A stretch of DNA of 55,006 bases, taken from Caulobacteraceae bacterium. GTDB lineage: Bacteria > Pseudomonadota > Alphaproteobacteria > Caulobacterales > Caulobacteraceae. A model generated the notes under the pieces. The model saw nothing but the letters and a program-made list of their open reading frames with translations, did no database searches and had not been told where the DNA came from. Where the stretch lies: assembly GCA_947475845.1 (NCBI GenBank), contig CANJMO010000009.1:1-55006 (forward strand), written 5' to 3'. The translations under genes were made by a program, and so were the position numbers. This document shows, piece after piece, positions 35,798-44,654 of this stretch (positions are counted from its first letter, which is position 1; each line of letters starts with the position of its first letter).

Positions 35798-36679
35798 TTA
35801 GCAGACCTCGCTGCCGTCCTCCGGAACCGCGTGCGAATTGATCCGCGCGGGGTGCATGTAGAAGGCGTCGGCGGCAATGCGGTGGCTGGCGGAGAAGATC
35901 CGGGCCAGGGCGCGGTAGAGCGTGGGGTCGTAGGCCTGCATATCCGCCGCGTTGAGGATGACGAGGGCGGCGCCGCGCTTGTAGGCCACGTTGGAATTGA
36001 ACCAGAACTGGGCGCCCTCGGCCCAATACTCCTGCACGTTCTGCATGGCGTAGGAGCCCTTCCACAGGCCCGTCGCCTTGGCGTTGTCGTAGGCGGCTCC
36101 GACCTCGGCGTAGAGCTGGGGGTCGGCGACCTCGATCGCCCGCAGCATGGCGTGCGAGAACTCGTGGACCAGGATGTTCTCGCCGAAATAGACGGCGCCG
36201 GGCGTTCCCAGCAGGTTCTCGGCGCCGACAGTGGTGTAGAGCCCGCCCATGCCGCGGGCGCGGGTGTTCCAGTACTCGCGGTCGCTCATGTTGACGATGG
36301 CCAGGTAGTTCTTGCGCTCGCAGAAGGTCAGGCGGCCATCGGCGACGATCGGCTTCTTCCAGTCGCGTTGCTCGGGCAGGTCAGTGGTGTACTCGTCGGG
36401 GGCCATGACGCCGACCCGTTCGCCCATCTTGATCAGCTGCCGGCGCAGGTCGGGGCGCTTGGACAGCATGGCGTCGACAGTGTCGCGCGCCGCGAACAGA
36501 GCCGCGTCCGGCACGCGGCCGGACGTGGTGACCGGGATGCCCCGGGCGTCGAGATATTTGGCGTAGAACGGGTCCAGCGCCAGGCGGACCGGCGGCGGCG
36601 ATACCGATTGTTGCGGGACCGCGGCGCATCCGGCGGCCACAAGCATGAGCAAACCCATAGCGCGGACCAGCGGGGCCAT
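35798..36679 (-). CDS. Lipoprotein with zincin-type HEFSH motif
   Basis: A 293-residue exported protein. The N-terminus MGLLMLVAAGCAAVP carries a lipobox with Cys near residue 17. VHEFSHAMLRAIE matches the HExxH zinc-metallopeptidase motif, and the acidic YWAEGAQFWF further on could supply the third ligand. A peptidase or inactive relative acting in the periplasm is inferred. It starts four bases after the stop of the YkgJ-type gene, so the two are co-transcribed. ATG 36661 is an alternative start. Confidence 0.65.
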   Translation of the reverse strand: MAPLVRAMGLLMLVAAGCAAVPQQSVSPPPVRLALDPFYAKYLDARGIPVTTSGRVPDAALFAARDTVDAMLSKRPDLRRQLIKMGERVGVMAPDEYTTDLPEQRDWKKPIVADGRLTFCERKNYLAIVNMSDREYWNTRARGMGGLYTTVGAENLLGTPGAVYFGENILVHEFSHAMLRAIEVADPQLYAEVGAAYDNAKATGLWKGSYAMQNVQEYWAEGAQFWFNSNVAYKRGAALVILNAADMQAYDPTLYRALARIFSASHRIAADAFYMHPARINSHAVPEDGSEVC

Positions 36680-36683
36680 GGGC

Positions 36684-37277
36684 CTAGTCGCGCCGTGGGA
36701 TGCTGATCTTCGGCGGTGTCCAGCCGGCCTTGGCCATGGTCGCGTCGGGATCGTAGGTCTCGCCCTCCGCCAGGGGCGGCAGGACGGTGACGCTGACCCG
36801 CCCGTCCGGGCCCTGTTGGTAGACGAACGGCGAGCGCGGGTCGGTGACGCCGACGTCGACATCGGCATGCTCGTTGGGCGAGATCAGCCACATGTGACGG
36901 TTGACCATGGCCCAGACGGTGCGGCCATGGGGCCAGCCGTCGCGCGCCCATTGCTTGAGCTGGCCGTAGACCAGGGGCTGGCGCCAGGCGCCGGGATGGT
37001 CCGGATCGGCGCGGGCGAGGATGCGCTTGCCGCCGTCGTCGATCTCCATGACGACCTTCAGCCGGTCCGGCCGCGCCTGGATCGGCATGGTCGGCGACAG
37101 AATCCACAGGCACTGGAACACGCCGCAGGAATAGGGGTGCGAATCGTGGATCGAGCAGCCGACGCCGCCCTTGAAATGGCCGCGCCAGACACCCTGGGGC
37201 TTTTGCAGTTCTTCGACGAGCATGACCTTGCAGCACAGGCTGCACGAGCCGCAGATCTTGGTTGGTGGCGTGGTCAT
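36684..37277 (-). CDS. YkgJ-type cysteine cluster protein
   Basis: A 197-residue cytoplasmic protein. The N-terminal CGSCSLCCKVM and the following GCSIHDSHPYSCGVFQCL give the cysteine cluster typical of the YkgJ (CxxxCxxCC) family, expected to bind zinc or an iron-sulfur centre. The function of the family is unknown. It forms a two-gene operon with the HEFSH lipoprotein. Confidence 0.75.
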   Translation of the reverse strand: MTTPPTKICGSCSLCCKVMLVEELQKPQGVWRGHFKGGVGCSIHDSHPYSCGVFQCLWILSPTMPIQARPDRLKVVMEIDDGGKRILARADPDHPGAWRQPLVYGQLKQWARDGWPHGRTVWAMVNRHMWLISPNEHADVDVGVTDPRSPFVYQQGPDGRVSVTVLPPLAEGETYDPDATMAKAGWTPPKISIPRRD

Positions 37278-37378
37278 CCGGCGGTTCCCCCGCGCGATCC
37301 TAGAGGAAAACGACGGGCCCTGAACAGTCTGCGGCGGGCTTAAGACTCTGGTGACCGACGCAGGTTCTTCTCGGGGTC

Positions 37379-37630
37379 ATGAAAGTCGTCCGCCAGATTC
37401 CGCAGTTCGATCACGGGGCCGCCCTGCGTGTGCCGCCGCCGCATGACGCCAAGGGCCGCAGCGCCCTGTGGCAATGGCTGGGCGAGGGCGGCTTCGCCCT
37501 GGACGATCGGGGCGCGGTGCAGGTGTCCACCCAGGTCGGGCCGGTGGTGGCGCGGCCCGGCGACTGGATCGTGCTGTCCTATCGCGGCGAGTTCCACGTG
37601 GCCCGCTCGGGCGCCGCCTGGGACCACTGA
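37379..37630 (+). CDS. Small protein of unknown function
   Basis: An 83-residue protein, MKVVRQIPQFDHGAALRVPP, with LWQWLGEGGFALDD and a C-terminal beta-rich VARPGDWIVLSYRGEFHVAR. The PGDWIV pattern is also seen in small phage-derived proteins of unknown function. No signal peptide. It is followed by a second small gene after 68 bases. Confidence 0.55.
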   Translation: MKVVRQIPQFDHGAALRVPPPHDAKGRSALWQWLGEGGFALDDRGAVQVSTQVGPVVARPGDWIVLSYRGEFHVARSGAAWDH

Positions 37631-37698
37631 TTTTTTTGCCAAGCGAGTGGGGGAGGGCCGCCCACGGCGCCGTCGCGAATGTGACGGAGGCGTTTTGC

Positions 37699-37881
37699 AT
37701 GGCCATCTACACTTTCCGACCGGACAAGGGCGACGGCAAATCGTTGCTGATGCGGTTCGTGAACCTGCCCACCGACCTGGCGGCCAAGCTGCACGCGCGC
37801 ACCGTGCTGGCCACCTATCCCCGTTCGGACCTGGTCCAGATCTGGGACGGCGAGCGCCTGGTCGATAGCGTCGCCCGCTGA
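37699..37881 (+). CDS. Small protein of unknown function
   Basis: A 60-residue soluble protein starting MAIYTFRPDKGDGKSLLMRF, with a good ribosome-binding site (GACGGAGG) eight bases before the ATG. Not recognised. Its position between two other short genes on the same strand suggests a small operon. Confidence 0.55.
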   Translation: MAIYTFRPDKGDGKSLLMRFVNLPTDLAAKLHARTVLATYPRSDLVQIWDGERLVDSVAR

Positions 37882-37926
37882 ACGCCTGCGCTTGACGGGG
37901 CCTTCGCGAGCCGCTTGTCTCGCGCC

Positions 37927-38361
37927 ATGCCTGACACATCCCTTAGACGCCTGATCGACCTGCCGGGTCTGCGCGACCTTGAGTACAAGGCGCTGATGAA
38001 GCCGCGCATGGCCGACCCCGACGCGCGTCCCGAGTTTCCCGAACTGGACGAGACCTCGACGGCCCTGTTCGGCCTGACCGCCGACGAGGCGGAGGATGTG
38101 GAGCGCCCGGGCGGCTGGGACCGGATCGACTACAAGCCCGTGCGCGACCAGGTCGCCGCGTTCGAGGCCGAGGGCTGGGACGTGACCGACGACAAGCGCC
38201 GTCCGCTGCGTCTGCTGGAACACTTCTCGACCCAGCTATGGCTGGCCCTGCGCGGCGTGGCCGGGACCCTGCCGTTCATCCCCGACGCCAAGGACGACAG
38301 CAGCGATCTGTCGGCCTCGTTGGCGGCGGAGGCGGCGCGGTTCAGGAAGAACAAGGCCTGA
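37927..38361 (+). CDS. Acidic protein of unknown function
   Basis: A 144-residue soluble protein, MPDTSLRRLIDLPGLRDLE, rich in Asp and Glu, with YKPVRDQVAAFEAEGWDV and a C-terminal helical, lysine-ended tail. An ATG four codons earlier is possible. No known domain. The repeat copy B lies in the gap to the next gene. Confidence 0.55.
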   Translation: MPDTSLRRLIDLPGLRDLEYKALMKPRMADPDARPEFPELDETSTALFGLTADEAEDVERPGGWDRIDYKPVRDQVAAFEAEGWDVTDDKRRPLRLLEHFSTQLWLALRGVAGTLPFIPDAKDDSSDLSASLAAEAARFRKNKA

Positions 38362-38362
38362 G

Positions 38363-38393
38363 GGCGGCGCTAAGCGCTGCTTGAGCGCCCGCG
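38363..38393. repeat. Dispersed palindromic repeat, copy B
   Basis: GGGCGGCGCTAAGCGCTGCT followed by TGAGCGCCCGC: outer arms GGGCG/CGCCC and inner AAGCGCT form a compact hairpin. It lies directly after the stop at 38361 and could also act as a terminator. Confidence 0.6.
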
Positions 38394-38456
38394 ATCTAGC
38401 CATCGCGGCGCATCCATGCTCCAAGGCGGTCCGCCTGACGAACATCGAGATACACC

Positions 38457-38714
38457 ATGTCCGACGCCTCCGCCGCCCCGACCCTGCCTGACCGCCTGTC
38501 CACCGACCCGCGCAGTCCGTTTCATGACGCGGAGCTGCTGCAGAACGGCGTGGGCATCCGCTTCAAGGGCGAGGAAAAGACCAACGTCGAGGAATATTGC
38601 GTCAGCGAGGGCTGGGTGCGCCTGGCCATCGGCAACAAGGTCGACCGCCACGGCCGCGCCCTGACCATCAAGCTGTCGGGCCCGGTCGAGCCTTACCTGC
38701 GCACCGCCGACTAA
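38457..38714 (+). CDS. DUF3297 family protein
   Basis: An 85-residue protein with DRLSTDPRSPFHD, VGIRFKGEEKTNVEEYCVSE (core GIRFKGEEKTNVEEYC) and VDRHGRALTIKLSGPVEPY, matching the short DUF3297 family of proteobacteria. Family function is unknown. It overlaps the end of the convergent kinase gene by four bases. Confidence 0.75.
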   Translation: MSDASAAPTLPDRLSTDPRSPFHDAELLQNGVGIRFKGEEKTNVEEYCVSEGWVRLAIGNKVDRHGRALTIKLSGPVEPYLRTAD

Positions 38715-40477
38715 GCCTTGCCGGCCTCCGCCCGTGCCGCGGCCAGCTCGGCCGCCAGGGCGTCCATGCGGTAGGGCTTGGCCAGCAGGCGCCAACCTTC
38801 GCGGCTGGCGGCGTCGGCCGCCTCGCTGAAGCCGCTGGTCAGCACCACCGGCAGGTCCGGCCAGCGGGCGCGGATGTGTTGCGCCAGTGTCACCCCGTCC
38901 ATCGTGCCCGGCATGACCATGTCGGAGAACACCAGATCGGCGGCCTCGCCCGCCTCCAGGGCCTCCAGAGCAGCGGTGGCGTTGGCGGTGCGGGTGAAGG
39001 CGTAGCCGAGTTCGGTCAGCATGGCGCCGACGGCGGCGGCGACCGCGTCGTCGTCCTCCACCAGCAGGATGCGGAACCCCGGCGGCGCCGGCAGGGGCGC
39101 GGCTTTCTCGGGCGCCTCGGCGGCGACATGGAGGGGATTGGTCGAGCGCGGGAAATAGAGCGAGACCACCGAGCCCTGGCCCGGTTCGCTGGCGATCCGC
39201 GCGTCGCCGCCCGAAGCGCGGGTGAAGCCGTAGACCTGGCTGAGGCCGAGGCCCGTGCCCTTGCCCACGTCCTTGGTGGTGAAGAACGGCTCGAACACCC
39301 GGCGGATGGTGGCCGCCGACATGCCCTTGCCGGTGTCGGCGACGCTGAGTTCGACGAAGTCGCCGTCGAGCCCCTCGATCTCCTGGTCTGGGCAATTGCG
39401 GGTGCGCACGGTGATGACCCCGCCGGTGGGCATGGCGTCGCGGGCGTTGACCGCGATGTTGAGGACGGCGACCTCCAACTGGCCGGGATCGACCTCGACC
39501 GGCCACAGGCCCCGCTGGCTTTCGATGCGCACGGTGATGTCTTCACGCAGGGAGCGTTCCAGCAGCACGCCCATGCCGTCGATCTGGGCGGCGAGATCGA
39601 CGACCGAGGACTTCAGGGGACTGCGGCGCTAGAAGGCGAGCAGTTGACGGGTCAGGCCGGCGCCGCGGTCCAGCGACTGGCGGATGGCGGCCTTGAGCAC
39701 CTCGCGCCGGGCCGGGTCGAGGGTGCGATCGAGCAGATCCAGGCCGCTGGAGGCCACCATCAAGAGATTGTTGAAGTCGTGGGCCACGCCGCCGGTGAGC
39801 TGGCCCATGGCCTCCATCTTCTGGCTCTGGCGTAGGGCCTCTTCGGCTTTTTCGCGCTGCTCGATCTGCTGGCGCAGGGCCTCGTTGGCTTCGCCGAGCG
39901 CGCGGTTGGCGCGCCGCTGGCCGGCGTTGAAGCGCGACAGCACCGCCACCACGAGCGACGCCATCACCCCCAGCAGCCCGATGGCGGCGTAGCGCAGAGC
40001 GCGGCCGGCCAGGGGCTCGGCGGCGGTGCGCAGATAGACGGAGCCCAGGCGCACGCCCTCCTGCGTCACCGGGGCGACGACGATGATGTGGCCTTCCGCG
40101 TACGCGGCGCGGGTGCGCACCGGCGGGGCCGGGGGCAGTTGGCGCACAGGCAGGACCTGGCCTTCGGTGCGGCGATACCCCGCCAGCAGAGCGCCGGTTG
40201 CGCCATAGAGGCCGGCGGCCTCGACACCCGGGTTGGCCCTCAGCGCATTGAGGTATTCCTGGGCCGCGCTTTCGTCGTCGAAGGCCAGGGCGGCAGTGAC
40301 GCTGGCGGCGAGGATGTCGGCCTGAACCTGGGCCTCGCGCGTGGCCTGATCCTTGAACGCGGTCTCGTTGTAGGCGGCCACCGCCAACCCGGCCAGGACC
40401 AGGGCGATGGCCATGATCACCGCGCCGGCGGTGGAGACGGCGCGGCGGCCCATCAGGGGTCTCGGCGGATGGCTCAT
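38711..40477 (-). pseudogene. CHASE8 hybrid histidine kinase interrupted by a stop codon
   Basis: Read through, this is a kinase of about 588 residues. Order: membrane helix (about 14-34), periplasmic CHASE8 region (about 35-145, [20 protein letters not shown]), second helix (about 148-168), coiled coil, HisKA domain with [11 protein letters not shown], HATPase (NIAVNARDAM, DTGKGMSA, GKGTGLGLSQ) and a receiver with FSDMVMP and LLAKPY. A TAG at 39629-39631 replaces a residue in LLAF-stop-RRSPLKSSVVDL, where relatives have a small residue, so both halves stay in one frame. The first half ends just after the dimerisation domain. The start overlaps the yfiR-like stop (ATGA). Confidence 0.75.
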
Positions 40478-41004
40478 GGCTTCACCGCCAGGTTGAGCAG
40501 CTTGGAACTGATGGCCAGCCCATCCTCGCCGGCGGCGCGCGCATCGATGCGCAGGCGCACGCGATTGTCGCGCAGGACGAAATCGATCACCCCGCGGCTG
40601 GCGGCGTCGGGACCGGAATCCGTGACGGTCAGCACCGGCGAGCCGCGCACCTTGTCCAGGGCGTCGGCGACGGGCTGGCGCGACGACGGCGCGATGAACA
40701 GGATCTGGCAGGGCGCGCCCTTCTCGACCCGGTCCAGGCGGGTAACCGATATGGCATGGCCGGCGATCCTCTGGCCCCTGACCGCCTGGTCCAATATTGC
40801 GCCGAACGGATCGGCGCCGGCGACACAGATCGTGGCGGGAGCGGAGGGGTTCTCGAAGGCAGTGGCGGGCCATTCGACGAAAGCGCCGAACTTGTACAGA
40901 TACGCGGCCTTGACCGCCGTCTCCAACGATCCCTGGGCAGCGGCAGGCGCGCCCGGCAGGGCAGCGGTCATGGCCAGTAGCAGAAGGACGCGCGCCTTGA
41001 CCAT
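40474..41004 (-). CDS. YfiR-like periplasmic protein (DUF4154)
   Basis: A 176-residue protein with a signal peptide ([20 protein letters not shown]) and the YfiR pattern [29 protein letters not shown] and [13 protein letters not shown]. In Pseudomonas YfiR restrains the CHASE8 diguanylate cyclase YfiN in the periplasm. Here the partner, coupled by an ATGA overlap, is a CHASE8 hybrid kinase. An in-frame TTG lies far upstream but adds no recognisable sequence. Confidence 0.85.
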   Translation of the reverse strand: MVKARVLLLLAMTAALPGAPAAAQGSLETAVKAAYLYKFGAFVEWPATAFENPSAPATICVAGADPFGAILDQAVRGQRIAGHAISVTRLDRVEKGAPCQILFIAPSSRQPVADALDKVRGSPVLTVTDSGPDAASRGVIDFVLRDNRVRLRIDARAAGEDGLAISSKLLNLAVKP

Positions 41005-41191
41005 CAGGCGGCGGCGCCTTGCCCTGTCGCCCCAGCCGTTCGATACCGCGGACCGCAGGCCACCGCGTGATCTCCTCCAGCCGCACATCCCTCCCGCACC
41101 GGAAGGCCGCGTGGCCGCGATACAGTGACGCCGAACCCGCCCAATTGGCAAAGGTTGGATGCCGAATCCGCGCGAGATGGAGCGGCCCGCC

Positions 41192-41556
41192 TCAGGCGCC
41201 GGCCTCGTCCAATAGAGCTACGGCTTGCGGCGGAAGGACGAGCCGAGTGGCGGCGATCAGGTCCTGCAGCTGCTCGGGGCTGGTGGCGCTGGCGATCGGG
41301 GCGGTTATGCCCGGCTTAGCCATCAGCCAGGCGAGGGCGACCTGGGCCGGATTGGCGTTCAGTTCGGCGGAGACCGTATCCAGGGCCGCCAGGATTTTGA
41401 AACCACGCGAATTGAGCATCGACCCGGCGCCCGCGCCGCGCACGCCCTTCAGATCGGACTCGCGACGGTACTTGCCCGTCAGGAAGCCACTGGCCAGGCT
41501 GAAGTAGGGGATCACGCCGATGTGGTGGTCGAGGCAGGCCTGCTGCGGGGCGCTCA
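41192..41556 (-). pseudogene. Aldo/keto reductase, C-terminal part only
   Basis: About 120 codons matching the last third of a 310-330-residue NADPH-dependent aldo/keto reductase: HHIGVIPYFSLASGFLTGKY, NPAQVALAWLMAKPGITAPI and SPEQLQDL. The catalytic Asp-Tyr-Lys-His residues of the N-terminal part are missing. Homology begins at about 41.55 kb with SAPQQACLD, a few bases after the intact stop of the Crp/Fnr gene. There is no start codon of its own. Confidence 0.7.
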
Positions 41557-41564
41557 GAGCAAGC

Positions 41565-42302
41565 CTAGTTCCGGTCGGAGAAGGGGGTGGGCAGCAATCT
41601 TTCGTAGTTGCGCCGGACCGCGCCGTAGCATTCACAGGCGATCGCCTCCAGACCGGCCCGATCGAGGATATCGACCACGCCGCGGCGATAGCGGATCAGG
41701 CCGGACGCCTGCAGCGCGCGGGCGACCACGGTGACGGTGGTGCGCTGTACGCCGAGCATGTCGGCCAGGAATTCCTGGGTCAGGGACACGGTATTGGTGT
41801 CGATACGGTCTCGGCACGACAGCAGCCAGCGGCAGAAGCGGGCTTCCACCGAATGCAGGGCGTTGCAGGCCACCGACTGAATGGCGTGAGCGAACAGGGC
41901 CTCGTTATGGCGGTCCACCAGATCGCGAATCTGAGCGCTCTGCTCCCAGGCGCGGTGCATATGCGGAGCGCTGATCTTGTGCGCGCGGCCGGCGACCTGG
42001 ACGATGGCGCGGCTGAGCGACTGGCGCGGCGACACCGCGGACATGAGTCCGAGCGCGCCTTCGCGGCCGATGGTGGCGGATTCGATGGCCGCACCAGACT
42101 CCATCAGGGTCATCAGCGAGATCACGCAATCGTCGGGAAAGTAAACGGTGTCGATCATGTCGCCCGGATCATAGAGCAAGGCGCCCTTCTCCAGCGTGAT
42201 AGGAACCAGCCGCTGGGCCAGAAGCTGTCTGTCTTCTGCATCGAGCGTCGCCAACATACGGTTGTGCGCGGACTGCAAAATATTCGACTTGTTCGCAGTC
42301 AT
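41565..42302 (-). CDS. Crp/Fnr-family transcription regulator
   Basis: A 245-residue regulator. The cyclic-nucleotide-binding-like N-terminal domain (residues about 18-140) lacks the Fnr cysteines. The C-terminal winged helix reads LTQEFLADMLGVQRTTVTVV and ends CECYGAVRRNYERLLP. Such regulators in alphaproteobacteria respond to varied signals, and the effector cannot be read. I start at MTANKSNILQ, with GGAGG eight bases upstream; a perfect inverted repeat overlaps that site. Confidence 0.88.
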   Translation of the reverse strand: MTANKSNILQSAHNRMLATLDAEDRQLLAQRLVPITLEKGALLYDPGDMIDTVYFPDDCVISLMTLMESGAAIESATIGREGALGLMSAVSPRQSLSRAIVQVAGRAHKISAPHMHRAWEQSAQIRDLVDRHNEALFAHAIQSVACNALHSVEARFCRWLLSCRDRIDTNTVSLTQEFLADMLGVQRTTVTVVARALQASGLIRYRRGVVDILDRAGLEAIACECYGAVRRNYERLLPTPFSDRN

Positions 42303-42977
42303 CCCATGGCCTCCGAAATGTTCGGATTCCAGCCGCAAGCGTTTCCAAAATAATTTCTATTAGACGACACAGCTAATTGTTCTCTACTGTTGTATAACCG
42401 TGTGTAGTCTGCGCCTGATCGATAAGTCCAGAGCGAGACCCGTTCGCACAACCTCAAATGAATCTGAGTCGACGGGACGACATTGTAACTTTCCTCGACC
42501 GATCGAGTATTTCGCCTTTCGGCCTCGCTGTACGGAGCGGAGCGTTCATCCGGCCAGCTTACTGGGATGCTTAAGAATTCGATGGCGCGCGCAGGCTCAC
42601 GGAGCCCGGAGTCTTAGCGGCGTCAACGGCGCCGGTTCTCCATCATGCCGAAAATTTCAGCCAGTCGTATAGCTAAGGTTCCGCCATCGTGCAGGCCTTC
42701 CAAGAAATATAGAACAAGCCTCCGGTACGGGCGCTCCGCACAATCACTTCACTGGATTTGGTCGGGACAAAATCGACGATTCACCGACACTTGATAAATT
42801 CCCCAATCGTTCGGCGGTTCCTTCCGGATTCCTGGGCTTACTCAAGCCGCGCGGCGGATTGTGCGACCGGCGCGCCGATGCGCAGCAGGGGGATCGAGAC
42901 GTCTGGCGACGTCATCAGGTTGGGCGCTATAAGTCAGTGGCGCTCTTTGATGGGCCGAAGCGGCTGCGAGACCACGC
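42303..42977. other. 675-base region without a credible gene
   Basis: This spacer between the divergent Crp/Fnr and MprF-type genes is less GC-rich than its surroundings, especially at 42340-42410. Open frames on both strands (for example 42400-42672) have no coding character. It holds a perfect inverted repeat TCCGAA-ATG-TTCGGA at 42312-42326 next to the regulator start. The rest shows nothing I can name; it may be promoter DNA or the decayed remainder of a lost gene. Confidence 0.6.
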
Positions 42978-44654
42978 ATGATCCTATGGCGGGACGTTAG
43001 ACCCGCGGCTCTGGTCGTGGCTCCCACGCTCATGGCCCTGTTGACCCTGGCGGCTGGCGTGATGCTGCTGGCTTCGGGCGCAACGCCCGGGGATCCGGAG
43101 CGTCTGCGCTGGCTGGCGGACCACGCACCCCTGCCTGTCATCGAGGTCAGCCACTTCGTGTCGAGCATCATCGGCCTGATGCTGGTCCTGGTCGCGTTCG
43201 GCCTGCGCCAACGGCTGGACGCCGCCTGGGCCAGCGCCTGTTCGCTGCTGGCCGTCGCCGCCACCCTGGCCCTGCTCAAGGGGGTCAACTGGGAAGAGAC
43301 GGCGGTGCTGGCCGTGTTGTGCCTGATGCTGCCGCCGCTGCATGCCGCGTTCCCGCGCATGGCCAGCCTCAGCCGGCTGGACATCACGCCCGGCTGGATG
43401 GCTTCCGCCTTCATGGCCCTGATCGGGGCCGGTCTGCTCAGCCTGTGGTCGTTCCACAACGTGGCCTATGGCGATCAGCTGTGGTGGCGGGTGATGGTCA
43501 GCGCCGACGCCAGCCGTTCGCTGCGCGCCTGGACCGGCGCTGGAGTGCTGCTACTGGCGGTGGGCCTGTGGCGCCTGATCTCGACCCCCGCGACACCGCC
43601 GATCGTGGAGGACTCAGACCCTCAGTTCGAGCGCGTGCGCATCATCCTGGCCGGGGCCGAGGATCCCACCCCGGATTCGAATCTGGCCCTTCTCGGCGAC
43701 AAGCGGTTCCTGTTCTCGCAATCGGACAAGACGTTCCTGATGTTCGGGGTGCGCGGCCGCTCCTGGGTCGCCTTCGGCCCCCCGGTGGGACTGGTATCGG
43801 AGCGGCAGGAGCTGCTGTGGCGCTTCCGCGAGCTGGCCGACGCCCATGCCGCGCGCCCGGTGCTCTACGCCATGACCCCGAGCCTGCTGCCTGAAATCGT
43901 CGAGATGGGGTTCGCCCTGCAGAAGACCGGCGAGTCGGCCAATGTGCTGTTGGAAAGCTTCAATCTGCAGGGCCGCAAGCGCGAGGTCCTGCGCCGCAAC
44001 TGGCGTAAGGCCGGCGAGGCGGGCGCTCAGTTCGAAGTCGTCCCCGCCGAGCAGGTGAGGATTCTGATGCCGGAGCTGAAGACGATTTCCGACGCGTGGC
44101 TGTCGCATCACGCGGGCGGCGAGAAGAGCTTTTCCATGGGCCGGTTCGACCCGGCCTATGTCGGCGAATTCCCCTGCGCCCTGGTCAAGGTCGAGGGCCG
44201 CATCGTCGCCTTCGCCAACCTGTGGACCACGTCGAACCACAACTCGTTCTCGATGGATTTGATGCGCTACGGGGCCGAGGCGCCCAAGAACATCATGGAT
44301 TATCTGTTCGTGGAGCTGCTGCAGTGGGGCCGGGAGCAGGGCTACAAGACCTTCGAATTCGGCATGGCCCCGCTGGCGGGGTTGGAGGCGCGCCCGTTGG
44401 CGCCGTGGATGTCGCGGCTGGGCCGGCTGGTGTTCGAGCGCGGCGAGGACCTCTACAATTTCCAGGGTGTGCGCCGGTACAAGGACAAGTACGACCCGGT
44501 CTGGGCGCCGCGCTACATCGCCGCCGCCAACAAGTGGGCGATCACCATGGCCTTGCCGGACGTGAGCCTGCTGTCGTCGGGTGGGGTGTCGGGCCTGGCC
44601 AAGCGGCCCAAGCGCGAAGCGCCGGCGCCCACCGGCCAGCCGGAAGTCGCCTAG
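42978..44654 (+). CDS. MprF-type phosphatidylglycerol aminoacyltransferase, synthase half
   Basis: A 558-residue protein with about six N-terminal membrane helices (up to residue about 205) and a C-terminal LPG-synthase (DUF2156) domain: DSNLALLGDKRFLFSQSDKT, WVAFGPPVG, MDLMRYG and FEFGMAPLAGLE. The domain transfers lysine or alanine from tRNA to phosphatidylglycerol in the inner membrane. Full MprF has about 850 residues, with an eight-helix flippase domain in front that is missing here. The frame is closed by a stop 30 bases before the ATG. It could be a natural short form or a 5' truncation. Confidence 0.8.
   Translation: MILWRDVRPAALVVAPTLMALLTLAAGVMLLASGATPGDPERLRWLADHAPLPVIEVSHFVSSIIGLMLVLVAFGLRQRLDAAWASACSLLAVAATLALLKGVNWEETAVLAVLCLMLPPLHAAFPRMASLSRLDITPGWMASAFMALIGAGLLSLWSFHNVAYGDQLWWRVMVSADASRSLRAWTGAGVLLLAVGLWRLISTPATPPIVEDSDPQFERVRIILAGAEDPTPDSNLALLGDKRFLFSQSDKTFLMFGVRGRSWVAFGPPVGLVSERQELLWRFRELADAHAARPVLYAMTPSLLPEIVEMGFALQKTGESANVLLESFNLQGRKREVLRRNWRKAGEAGAQFEVVPAEQVRILMPELKTISDAWLSHHAGGEKSFSMGRFDPAYVGEFPCALVKVEGRIVAFANLWTTSNHNSFSMDLMRYGAEAPKNIMDYLFVELLQWGREQGYKTFEFGMAPLAGLEARPLAPWMSRLGRLVFERGEDLYNFQGVRRYKDKYDPVWAPRYIAAANKWAITMALPDVSLLSSGGVSGLAKRPKREAPAPTGQPEVA

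Noticed and set aside
37631-37640. T7 run after the 83-residue gene as an intrinsic terminator
   Set aside because: The only nearby hairpin (GCCCG/CGGGC) is short and too far from the T-run.
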